From: Planctomycetota bacterium
GTDB taxonomy: Bacteria > Planctomycetota > GCA-002687715
Reading direction: 5' to 3'
DNA: 64,000 nt
NCBI GenBank assembly: GCA_009691765.1
Contig: SIAO01000005.1
Location: 16,001 to 80,000, forward strand
Part shown: piece by piece, positions 52,238-60,018 of the stretch
Layout of the letters: every line of letters begins with the position of its first letter
How positions within the stretch are numbered: position 1 is the stretch's first letter
Position numbers and translations under genes: made by a program
Notes under the pieces: model-generated
Databases searched by the model: none
Told to the model about the DNA's origin: nothing
Seen by the model: the letters and a program-made list of their open reading frames with translations, nothing else

Positions 52238-52315
52238 GGCTGGCGAGGATACAAAATCGCTCGTAGAGCCGCAAACATCCACTGTGCGCCATGCGCTCGC
52301 CACTAATATGGGCCC

Positions 52316-53941
52316 ATGCCGCGAAGAAGCCTCGGTTTGCCCACGTCAATCATCCTGTGCTTGCTGCTCTTGGGCTGCACCGGGAACCAAGAAAGCACGG
52401 CCCTTGTGACCGTGCCTGAACGCACTGCTCATCGCGCCACAGCACTTCACGCCGAAGTTCTTGCGTTTCTTCATGCGGCCGCCGCGCAAGACCGCCGCCA
52501 AAGCGTGGTCAGTTTGGGCCTGAGTGAAGAAGCACGCGACATCGCCGCGGTCATCTGCGCAGATCCACCGCTACGCACACTCGAAGCCGCGGCCCGCGAC
52601 CCGCGCAGCAAAGTCTTGATCGTAGGCAGCATTCATCCCGGCGAATGTGAAGGCAAAGAAGCCATTCTCGAAGTGCTGCGCGCTTTCGCTGCCGGCGAGC
52701 AGGATGCTTGGCTGCAAAACCTCGTGCTCGTTTTTCTGCCGGACTACAACCCCGATGGCACCGACGCCGTTCAAGCGTTGTCGCGTGAACAGCAAGCGGG
52801 ACCAGCGGATGGCTGTGGTCGACGCGAAACGAGCAAGGGCTTTGATCTCAACCGCGACTTCACCAAAGTTGAAGCGCTCGAAACACGCGCGCTGCTGCTC
52901 GTTCTACGCACACTCGATCCGTTGCTGACCATTGACTGCCACACGACCAACGGGTCGTACCACGGTTTCGACCTCACCTACGCCGGACCGCTCTCACCGG
53001 CGACCGACCCCGAATTGCAAGCGCACGCGCGCAATGTGTTCTTGCCGGCGCTGCGCCGCGCTCTCGCTGTACGCGGCTTGCTCAGTTTCGACTACGGCAA
53101 TTGGCGCGGCAATTGGTGGCCCGACGAACAACCGCGTGCGTGGGAGACCTTTGACTATCTCCCGCGCTACGTCACCAACGGCATCGGACTCCGCAACCGT
53201 CTGAGCTTGCTCTCAGAAGCCTATGTGCATCGCCCTTTCGCTGAACGTATCGCCTCTACGCGAGCTCTGATCACAGAGGCGGTGAATTACGTGGCTCGGA
53301 ACCGCACGACACTCGTCGAACTGATGCGCTCTGCAGACCAACGCGCCATCGCGCTTTGCGGACAAGGATCTGTCCCCCTTGAAGCGTCTCTCGGCGATAG
53401 CGGGCGCGAATCCATCCCCACGAGCGGCGTCACCGAAAGGCTGGACGTTGCGACAGGCCGCCGCGAGCTGCACCACAACGGACACAACACTTGGGTGCTT
53501 TCGGACACCAGTGTGCATTTTGAAGGCCAACTTCCTGTGAGCGTTCCTTGGGGCTTCGCCATCAGCGCGCCATCATCCGCGGTGTTGCGGGTGCTCGAAG
53601 CCCACGGCATCCAGCATTATTTGCTACAGCACGCAACGCAGATCAACGCGGAGGATTTCGCAATCCGAGCAGTGAACCGTGCGCCGCGTCCCTTCCAAGG
53701 GCACCGCTTGGTCAAAGTCGACACCATCACGACACCAACATCGACGCAGTTGCCGCCCGGCACGCTGATCATTCCAACGGCTCAACCTCTATGCCGACTC
53801 GTGATGCTGCTCTGCGAGCCGCGCTCTCCGGATGGATTCGTCGCGTGGGAACAAGTTCCCGTCGAGATGCATGCGGAAAAATTGACAGTAAATATCTTGC
53901 GCCTCAGAAGTGCACCGCTTCCGCGCGATAAGGAGAAATAG
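52316..53941 (+). CDS. M14-family carboxypeptidase-like lipoprotein
   Basis: A 541-residue lipoprotein with signal IILCLLLLGCTG (lipobox LLGC). The M14 fold is readable: VLIVGSIHPGECEGKEAIL has the zinc His and Glu (HxxE), then FLPDYNPDGTDA, FDLNRDFTKVEALET, LTIDCHTTNGSY with the second zinc His, and LSLLSEAYVHRPF with the catalytic Glu. The C-terminal domain (about 380-541) is a beta-rich addition of unknown role. Anchored to a periplasmic face, it probably trims peptides or peptidoglycan stems. It starts at ATG 52316, divergent from the acyl-CoA dehydrogenase gene with 78 bp between. After its stop, 134 bp carry nothing I recognise. Confidence 0.87.
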   Translation: MPRRSLGLPTSIILCLLLLGCTGNQESTALVTVPERTAHRATALHAEVLAFLHAAAAQDRRQSVVSLGLSEEARDIAAVICADPPLRTLEAAARDPRSKVLIVGSIHPGECEGKEAILEVLRAFAAGEQDAWLQNLVLVFLPDYNPDGTDAVQALSREQQAGPADGCGRRETSKGFDLNRDFTKVEALETRALLLVLRTLDPLLTIDCHTTNGSYHGFDLTYAGPLSPATDPELQAHARNVFLPALRRALAVRGLLSFDYGNWRGNWWPDEQPRAWETFDYLPRYVTNGIGLRNRLSLLSEAYVHRPFAERIASTRALITEAVNYVARNRTTLVELMRSADQRAIALCGQGSVPLEASLGDSGRESIPTSGVTERLDVATGRRELHHNGHNTWVLSDTSVHFEGQLPVSVPWGFAISAPSSAVLRVLEAHGIQHYLLQHATQINAEDFAIRAVNRAPRPFQGHRLVKVDTITTPTSTQLPPGTLIIPTAQPLCRLVMLLCEPRSPDGFVAWEQVPVEMHAEKLTVNILRLRSAPLPRDKEK

Positions 53942-54075
53942 GGTCGGTGCGGCGCACAGCTACAGGCGCCACGGGTGATTTCTGAAATCACGCTCGCAGA
54001 CGTAAGAAACCAAATGCAGCATCCGGCGTTCGGGGACCGTATAGTCCTCTGTCACGCGACTCGGAAAGGGGTTCC

Positions 54076-54804
54076 ATGCGTCCGCTCAGCATTCTCATCG
54101 TCGGCGATCACGACAACGAATACGCACCGCACCCAGCAACGCGCACCGCGCTCATCGAAGCCGCTGCACAGCGCCACATGCGTGCCAACACTCGCTGGAT
54201 GGGGGCCGACGACCTCGTGCTCTATCCCGACACGATCCTCGAAGCTGCGGCTGTGCTGCTGCCTCAACCCGGACCACGCTGCCCGCGGCTAATGCCAGAA
54301 CCTGAACTCGCGCTGTTGCGCATGGCGCGCGAGAAACGCATCCCCTGCCTCGCCCTCGGCGAAGCGCATGGGCTGATGCTCATCGAGTTCGCACGCAACA
54401 AGCTCGGCTTGACCGCGGCAGGCAGCACGTTGTACGACGACGATCCGCGCTACGCGCTGATCACCGCAAGTGGAGCGGAATCCCCGCGCACGCATGGAGT
54501 CGAGATTCCAGCGCGCATGATTGAAGTGCACGCTGCGAAAGGTGCGGAATCTGCAGCCAGCCTTACCATCGGGCGCGAATGGACGAACACCACGCACGGC
54601 CTGAGTTCAGATTACGCAGAAGCCTTTGCCGCCGCTGGGTTCAGCGCTCCGCTGCTCGATGCCGACGGACGCCCTGCGTTGCACATCTTGGCGGACCACC
54701 CCTGCCACATTGCGTGCACATGGTTGCCGTTGCACGGCGTAGGACATGCGGAAGCACATCCACTAGTTCTGCATTGGCTGGACGCGGCTGCGGCACGGGC
54801 CTAA
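54076..54804 (+). CDS. CTP-synthase-like glutamine amidotransferase domain lacking catalytic residues
   Basis: A 242-residue stand-alone homologue of the C-terminal GATase-1 domain of CTP synthase. ILIVGDHDNEYAPHPATRTALI at the start and IPCLALGEAHGLMLIEFARNKLGLTAAGST correspond to the CTP synthase regions IPfLGICLGMQ and ARNVLGLxxAxS. The nucleophile Cys is replaced by Gly95 (ALGEAHG), and the C-terminal HPE of the triad is WLPLHG here, so amidase activity should be lost. DHPCHIACTWLPLHGVGHAEAHPLVL aligns as the domain end. It precedes the TldD/PmbA-like gene by 27 bp and is probably co-transcribed. Likely a binding or regulatory pseudoenzyme; the ligand is unknown. Confidence 0.8.
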   Translation: MRPLSILIVGDHDNEYAPHPATRTALIEAAAQRHMRANTRWMGADDLVLYPDTILEAAAVLLPQPGPRCPRLMPEPELALLRMAREKRIPCLALGEAHGLMLIEFARNKLGLTAAGSTLYDDDPRYALITASGAESPRTHGVEIPARMIEVHAAKGAESAASLTIGREWTNTTHGLSSDYAEAFAAAGFSAPLLDADGRPALHILADHPCHIACTWLPLHGVGHAEAHPLVLHWLDAAAARA

Positions 54805-54831
54805 ATCGCTTTGAACACCGAGGGCTGCATC

Positions 54832-55995
54832 GTGCATGAGAGCGCTGCTTCTTTATGGACAGCGCACGCCCTACAAGCTGAACGCGCCGTGTTCGAGGCT
54901 TGCGCGGAATCAGACGTTGGGCTCGAGCTGGATCTCACAGCGACGCGGAGTGTGCCCGTGGACTCGCGGCTGCTGCGTTGCAGTTTGCACTGTGTTGACC
55001 AGCGTGGACAGCAGCGCTGGGCTACTGGAAGTACGGATGCAACCGATTTGGTGCAACGTGCGCTGACGGCACCTGCCGTAGCTCATGCACCGCAACTTGA
55101 AGCGGATGTGCGCAGTGCGCTTGTGAACACGACACTGCTGCAAGCGGCAGACCTTTGGGCAGTCAAAACGCGATTGCGCGCGGAAGCCCTCGCACTGGGT
55201 TTTCAAATCGTCGCCGGAACTCTGCGGACATCTCTACGCACCTTGAGCGTGCGCACGAGAGAACATGAAGCCACGTCTGCGAGACTGCATCATGTCGGCG
55301 TCCTGCAAGTACGGCCGCACCATGAGCAAAGCACGCTGCTCGGCGACGCCTTTCATGCACAAGATGCAGCCGGCCTTGAACTCGCGGCGCTGGCAGCGCT
55401 GCAGCGCATCGCAGCACGCGGAGCCCAAAGTCGTCATGCACTGCCGGACGCGTTTGCACTTGTGCTGATGCCCGAAGCTGTAGAAAGCGTCGTGTTGCCA
55501 TGGCTGCTAGCCGAGCGCGTGTCACTCGCCTCTGGGCTCACGCTTGTCGACGATCCTGTTGCTGCACGCGGATTGGTGCACAGCATCGACCGAGTGGGTC
55601 GAAGTGCAAGCCGCATCAAACTGGAAGCCGGGATCGCCCTGCCACACTGGATCGGAAACGCGGACGAAATGCCGCGACGCGGGCTGATGGCACCGACCAT
55701 CGAGGGCGGCGATCGCGACTTGCATCAATACACCGCAGCGCCTGCCGTGCTCTTCGCTGCTCGAGCTCAAGCCGTTGCGCATGACTCGCAACTCATGCTG
55801 CGCGTTGATGAAGGCTTGCTTTGTCAACAACGACGCCGCTTCCGCGCAAGTGGCGTGCTAACGCTCAACACGGCAACCATTGAGGGCGCGACGCTGGAAG
55901 GCCTCCATCTGCCTGGAGGAGCTCGCTTGCCAGCTTTATTCCTTGGCGAGGCGACACTTGCGACGCCATTGCACGATCAGGCTTCGGCCTCCTGA
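54832..55995 (+). CDS. TldD/PmbA-family-like protein (peptidase U62)
   Basis: A 387-residue protein whose C-terminal half follows the TldD/PmbA pattern: AFALVLMPEAVESVVLPWLLAE, SLASGLTLVDDPVAARGLVH (family: vtlvDDP), IKLEAGIALPHWIGNADE and MAPTIEGGDRDLHQ. The N-terminal half (VELDLTATRSVPVDS, VDQRGQQRWATGSTDATDLV) resembles the TldD-type strand-helix repeats. TldD supplies the zinc site in TldD/E; no clear HExxxH is visible, so it looks PmbA/TldE-like, without a partner in the window. I chose GTG 54832 because GAGG lies 8 nt upstream; TTG 54811 is also in frame. Its 3' end overlaps hflX on the other strand by 19 bp. Confidence 0.7.
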   Translation: MHESAASLWTAHALQAERAVFEACAESDVGLELDLTATRSVPVDSRLLRCSLHCVDQRGQQRWATGSTDATDLVQRALTAPAVAHAPQLEADVRSALVNTTLLQAADLWAVKTRLRAEALALGFQIVAGTLRTSLRTLSVRTREHEATSARLHHVGVLQVRPHHEQSTLLGDAFHAQDAAGLELAALAALQRIAARGAQSRHALPDAFALVLMPEAVESVVLPWLLAERVSLASGLTLVDDPVAARGLVHSIDRVGRSASRIKLEAGIALPHWIGNADEMPRRGLMAPTIEGGDRDLHQYTAAPAVLFAARAQAVAHDSQLMLRVDEGLLCQQRRRFRASGVLTLNTATIEGATLEGLHLPGGARLPALFLGEATLATPLHDQASAS

Positions 55996-57377
55996 ACGTA
56001 GATAGAGAGTTTGGCGCGCAATTCATCCGTGAGCGCCGCAGTGAGCACGCAAGTTTCGCCTTCGTAGGCTTGCTCGATGATGCGAGCGCGCGCTGCGAGC
56101 ATTGCTAGTGTGCGGCCATCCGTCACCGGAACACGCAGCCGCGTCACTTTCAGACGTGCGCCCGCTTGTGCGCGCACGAGGTCGGCCAAAATGTCCATCC
56201 CAGTCCCGCGAGTGGCGCTGACCAACACCGCTGCGTCGACACGCTTCGCCAAGATCTCGGCTTCGACAGGTTGAAGCATGTCGATCTTGTTCAGCACAAC
56301 GAGTTCAGGAACAAAGTCGGCGCCAATGTCGCGCAACACGCTGCGCACACTCTTGGAACGGCGCTCCGCATCGGGGTCAGCTCCATTCACGACATGCAGC
56401 AGTAGATCAGCACAACGCACTTCTTCGAGCGTTGCATGGAAGGACGCGACAAGATGGTGCGGCAGTTTCTCGATGAAACCAACAGTGTCACTGAGTAGCA
56501 CATCGGCGCCACGTCCGAGATCCCACTTGCGTGTGCGCGTGTCCAAAGTGGCGAAGAGTTTGTCTTCGACCAACACATCCGCGCCCGTGAGCGCACGCAT
56601 CAGCGTTGATTTCCCCGCGTTCGTGTAGCCCACAAGCGCCACCTTGAACACGCCAGGGCGGCCTTGCGCTTGGCGCCCGCGGCGCGATTCAATCTCGGCG
56701 AGTTCTTCACGCAAGACCTGCAAGCGCTTCTGGATGAGACGTCGGTCCACCTCGATCTGCTTTTCACCAGGACCGCGACTACCGATGCCGCCCGTTCCCG
56801 TGATGCGGGACAAGTGGGTCCACATGCGCTTCAAGCGCGGCGAGAGATATTGGAGTTGCGCGAGCTCCACTTGCAACGCGGATTGGCGCGTGCGCGCATG
56901 TTGCGCAAAGATGTCGATGATGAGCTCGGAGCGATCCACGACACGCAAGTTGAGGGCCTCTTCCATCTGACGCACTTGCGCCGGTGAGAGGTCGGTGTCG
57001 GCAACAACGAGATTGGCACCGCACTCGGTACAGAGCGCTTTCAGTTCTTCCAACTTGCCGCTACCAAGATAGGTTGCTGCTTCGGGCCGCTCGCGGCGCT
57101 GCCACATTCGGCCCATGACGCGCGCACCGGCGGTGCGTGCCAATTCCGCAAGCTCGTCGAGCATCGGCAAATTGCCGCTGGCGTCAGGGGCTTCTGGTCC
57201 AACGCCCACCAACATGGCTTGCTCTTCGGCCTTAGCGGGCGAAACAGGCCGTTCGGTGCGCTCGTGCACTTCCTTCGCAGGAGTGACTTCCATGTCCGGA
57301 GACTGCGACGCACCCTTGCGCCGACGAGCCTGGCCCGCATGGTCGCGTTCGCTACGTCGATCAGAGGGGCCGCGCAT
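55977..57377 (-). CDS. hflX: GTPase HflX
   Basis: A 466-residue ribosome-associated GTPase that splits stalled 70S ribosomes under stress. It carries a long basic N-terminal extension (RSERDHAGQARRRKG). The HflX domain follows: TYLGSGKLEELKALC, LVVADTDLSPAQVRQ, DIFAQHARTRQSALQVELAQ and RGPGEKQIEVDRRLI. The GTPase has G1 GYTNAGKST, G3 DTVGFIEKLPHHLV, G4 LNKID and G5 SATRGTG. I chose ATG 57377 (GGAAGGGA about 6 nt upstream); it overlaps the nadB stop by 17 bp, so translation may be coupled. Convergent overlap of 19 bp with the TldD/PmbA-like gene. Confidence 0.95.
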   Translation of the reverse strand: MRGPSDRRSERDHAGQARRRKGASQSPDMEVTPAKEVHERTERPVSPAKAEEQAMLVGVGPEAPDASGNLPMLDELAELARTAGARVMGRMWQRRERPEAATYLGSGKLEELKALCTECGANLVVADTDLSPAQVRQMEEALNLRVVDRSELIIDIFAQHARTRQSALQVELAQLQYLSPRLKRMWTHLSRITGTGGIGSRGPGEKQIEVDRRLIQKRLQVLREELAEIESRRGRQAQGRPGVFKVALVGYTNAGKSTLMRALTGADVLVEDKLFATLDTRTRKWDLGRGADVLLSDTVGFIEKLPHHLVASFHATLEEVRCADLLLHVVNGADPDAERRSKSVRSVLRDIGADFVPELVVLNKIDMLQPVEAEILAKRVDAAVLVSATRGTGMDILADLVRAQAGARLKVTRLRVPVTDGRTLAMLAARARIIEQAYEGETCVLTAALTDELRAKLSIYVQEAEA

Positions 57378-58956
57378 GAATGTCCCTTCCAAGTTGTTGC
57401 TGACAGTGCACTCTGAAGCGTGCGTCATCGCGTTCCGGATGATCGCTGCGATAGTGCGTGCCGCGACTCTCTTCGCGCCACAAGGCACCACGCAAGACCA
57501 ACGCAGCGACGGTCACGAGGTTGCGTGCCTCGCGCGCGTCGTAGGAACGGAGGTGCACACGGTTCACGAAGCCTAACCACTGTTGCACCGTGCGTTCCGC
57601 AGCCTGCAACTTGTCACCACAGCGAATAATTCCCGCTGCGCGCCACATCAAAGATTGCACTGAGTTTCTGAAATCCCGCGCGTGCAGCGCTACGGCAGCG
57701 AGTTCACCACCTTCGCTGACCGGATCGCTGCATGTCGGCGCCATGGCGTTGGTGGACGCGGCATGCGCTCCTGCACGACGGCCGAAGACCAATCCTTCAA
57801 GCAGAGAGTTGCTTGCCAGTCGGTTCGCTCCGTGCAGCCCGCTCATGGCGACTTCGCCAGCGGCGTAAAGCCCTGGCAAACTGCTGCGGCCCTCGAGATC
57901 GACCACCACGCCGCCAACGCCATAATGCGCAGCAGGCTGCACAGGGATGTTCTGCTTCGCGATGTCGATGCCGTAAAGCGCACACATCTTGCTGATGCCT
58001 GGGAAGCGTTCATGAGCACGATCACCCATGTGAGTCAGGTCGAGCCAAACACAACTCTCACCGCTGTGCGCCAATTCTTCCACGATGGCCCGCGAGACAA
58101 TGTCGCGGGGCGCAAGGTCGCCGTCAGGGTGATAGCGCGAGACGAAGCGCTCTCCATGAGAGTCGAGCAAACGCGCACCTTCGCCACGAACAGCTTCGGT
58201 GATCAAATGACGCGCAGCGCCGGCAACATAGAGACTCGTAGGGTGAAACTGAACGAACTCCATGTCGGCGAGTTCGACACCAGCGCGCCATGCCATGGCG
58301 ATACCGTCGCCTGTCGCCACCATTGGGTTGGTGGTTTCGCGGAAAAGCTGCCCAATGCCTCCGGTGCACAGAATGGTGCTGCGTGCGAGAGTATTGAAAG
58401 CACTTCCGCTCGCGTCCAGCACGCGCGCGCCAACGCAGCGGCCCTGGTGGGTCAGCAGATCTGTCGCAAAACCAAATTCACGCACCTCGATGTTCTTGTG
58501 CTGTTGCACACGACGCATCAACGTGGTCATCACTTCGAAGCCCGTGGCGTCACCGTGAGCGTGAACAACTCGACGCCGGCTGTGTCCGCCTTCGCGCGCG
58601 AGATCCAGCTCATCACCATCAAGATCGAACTCACCACCCCAGTCGAGAAGTTCGCGGATGCGTTCTGGGCCTTCCTTGACGACGGTTTCGACAGCGTCAG
58701 GGTGGCAAAGGCCATGCCCGACTTTGAGAGTGTCTTGTTGATGGCTTTCGAAACTGTCGTCGCGCCCGAGCACTGCGGCGACCCCGCCCTGCGCGTAGGC
58801 GGTGCTGCTTTCCTGCAACACGTCTTTGGTGATGACCATCACCTGTGCGTGTTCGGCTGCTGCAAGAGCGGCACGGAGTCCGGAAACTCCACCGCCCAGG
58901 ATCAGCACGTCACAGTGGACAGCCGGCCCTCTTAATGTCGCATCCTGTTGCACCAT
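57361..58956 (-). CDS. nadB: L-aspartate oxidase
   Basis: A 531-residue FAD enzyme of quinolinate/NAD de novo synthesis, oxidising aspartate to iminoaspartate. Motifs: DVLILGGGVSGLRAALAAAE (FAD Rossmann), STAYAQGGVAAVLGRDDSFE, HSRRRVVHAHGDATG, ILCTGGIGQLFRETTNP, AGVELADMEFVQFHPTSLY, FVSRYHPDGDLAPRDIVSRA (active-site Arg) and PAAHYGVGGVVVDLEGRSSLPGLYAAGE. It is distinguished from succinate dehydrogenase flavoprotein by the STAYAQGG opening and length. I chose ATG 58956; the frame continues to 59019 without a better ribosome site. No nadA or nadC is adjacent. Divergent from the lexA unit. Confidence 0.92.
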   Translation of the reverse strand: MVQQDATLRGPAVHCDVLILGGGVSGLRAALAAAEHAQVMVITKDVLQESSTAYAQGGVAAVLGRDDSFESHQQDTLKVGHGLCHPDAVETVVKEGPERIRELLDWGGEFDLDGDELDLAREGGHSRRRVVHAHGDATGFEVMTTLMRRVQQHKNIEVREFGFATDLLTHQGRCVGARVLDASGSAFNTLARSTILCTGGIGQLFRETTNPMVATGDGIAMAWRAGVELADMEFVQFHPTSLYVAGAARHLITEAVRGEGARLLDSHGERFVSRYHPDGDLAPRDIVSRAIVEELAHSGESCVWLDLTHMGDRAHERFPGISKMCALYGIDIAKQNIPVQPAAHYGVGGVVVDLEGRSSLPGLYAAGEVAMSGLHGANRLASNSLLEGLVFGRRAGAHAASTNAMAPTCSDPVSEGGELAAVALHARDFRNSVQSLMWRAAGIIRCGDKLQAAERTVQQWLGFVNRVHLRSYDAREARNLVTVAALVLRGALWREESRGTHYRSDHPERDDARFRVHCQQQLGRDIHARPL

Positions 58957-59045
58957 AGATACTTCTGAGCAATAAGCTGGCGTGCGATTGCCTTGCGCCA
59001 GCATCAATCGCGCCATCATACCTGCATCGCGCCCTGCGAATAACC

Positions 59046-59066
59046 GAACATTTACCTAAATTGTTC
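59046..59066. promoter_or_regulatory. 21-bp palindrome GAAC-N13-GTTC upstream of the lexA unit (candidate LexA operator)
   Basis: GAACA (59046-59050) and TGTTC-type arm ending at 59066 pair outward-in: G-A-A-C-A against T-G-T-T-C, then further A/T matches (TT/AA) flanking a 5-nt centre. It sits in the 190-bp nadB-lexA intergenic region, 81 bp before the 30-codon ORF. GAAC...GTTC half-sites are common in LexA operators of other phyla; its assignment here is inference. A weak TATATG at 59088-59093 could be part of a -10 box. Confidence 0.45.
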
Positions 59067-59146
59067 TGGACTGTCGGTGGGGTTCGGTATATGTTTGGCA
59101 TCGGTGCGTAGGAATGGTCCTCACGCCCGGTTGCAGGAGACAACTC

Positions 59147-59239
59147 ATGTTGACAGCGACTTCTTTCCCCGTGCGTGCGATGCGCGATCTCATTCACTTG
59201 GCCGGTCTCGGCACGATTCTGCTTGTGGCATTCCTCTGA
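59147..59239 (+). CDS. 30-codon hydrophobic ORF directly upstream of lexA (candidate small membrane protein)
   Basis: ATG 59147 follows a strong Shine-Dalgarno (GCAGGAG, 6-7 nt before) and runs 30 codons to TGA at 59237-59239, 17 nt before the lexA ATG. The peptide starts MLTATSFPVRAMRD and ends LIHLAGLGTILLVAFL, a single hydrophobic helix. Short single-helix proteins encoded with SOS regulators include the Caulobacter division inhibitor SidA and the E. coli toxin TisB (known examples); homology is not implied. It could also be a leader peptide for lexA translation. Confidence 0.55.
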   Translation: MLTATSFPVRAMRDLIHLAGLGTILLVAFL

Positions 59240-59256
59240 CACCGCGAAAACCCACC

Positions 59257-60012
59257 ATGACTCCACCCAAAAAACGAGCAAGAACAACGCCACGCGGTCC
59301 GAAGCCTTGGAAGCAGGGCGCGGCCACAGATCCTGTGCGCAACGCTGAAGGCAAGCCGTCACTCACCAAACGGCAAGCGGAGGTGCTGCGCTTTGTCGCG
59401 GCCTATCGCGACAAGGAAGGCCTCTCGCCGACGCTTGAGGAAATCGGTGAAGCCAGTGGCGTCAGCCGGGTCACTATTTTCGAACACATTCGAGCCCTCG
59501 AGCAAAAAGGCTATGTCGTGGTGGACTCACATCAGTCTCGTTCCATCCGGCTGTGCAACGAGACTCCTGCGCCGCAGCAAGCTGCCGCAGCTGGCACGCT
59601 TAACGCGTCGGCAGCACACACATCCGAACCGCGCGAAATGCCCATCCTCGGTCGCATCGCAGCAGGGCAACCCATCGAAGCCGTGGAAGACCGCGAAGCC
59701 TTCGATGTCGACGCTTTCTTCCGTCAAGACCGCGGCAACTTCATGTTGGAAGTCCGTGGCAATTCCATGATCGAAGACCAAATCCGTGACGGCGATTTCG
59801 TCTTGGTGGAACCGCGCATGCGCGCTCATCCTGGCGAGACAGTCGTGGCTCTCATCAACGGTGAAGAAGCCACGCTCAAGAGGTTTTATCCCGAACATGG
59901 TGGCGAGTATGTTCGTCTCGAACCACGCAACGCGAGCATGCAGCCCATCGTGGTTGCAGCAGCGTCGCTCAGCATTCAAGGCGTCGTCATCGGGGTCGTG
60001 CGCAAGTACTAG
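59257..60012 (+). CDS. lexA: SOS-response repressor LexA
   Basis: A 251-residue LexA. About 35 basic N-terminal residues (PKKRARTTPRGPKPWKQG) precede the winged-helix DNA-binding domain: TKRQAEVLRFVAAYRDKEGL, SPTLEEIGEASGVSRVTIFE, HIRALEQKGYVV. After an Ala/Pro linker comes the autoproteolysis domain: cleavage Ala-Gly in GRIAAGQPIEA, catalytic Ser in RGNSMIEDQIRDGD, and Lys in INGEEATLKRFY. It is longer than E. coli LexA (202 aa) because of the N-terminal extension and linker. The ATG at 59257 lacks a strong ribosome site, consistent with coupling to the small ORF upstream. It likely represses its own operon. Confidence 0.93.
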   Translation: MTPPKKRARTTPRGPKPWKQGAATDPVRNAEGKPSLTKRQAEVLRFVAAYRDKEGLSPTLEEIGEASGVSRVTIFEHIRALEQKGYVVVDSHQSRSIRLCNETPAPQQAAAAGTLNASAAHTSEPREMPILGRIAAGQPIEAVEDREAFDVDAFFRQDRGNFMLEVRGNSMIEDQIRDGDFVLVEPRMRAHPGETVVALINGEEATLKRFYPEHGGEYVRLEPRNASMQPIVVAAASLSIQGVVIGVVRKY

Positions 60013-60018
60013 TGCTGC

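Noticed and set aside
57682..58935. 417-codon plus-strand frame
   Set aside because: Antisense to nadB, which is complete.
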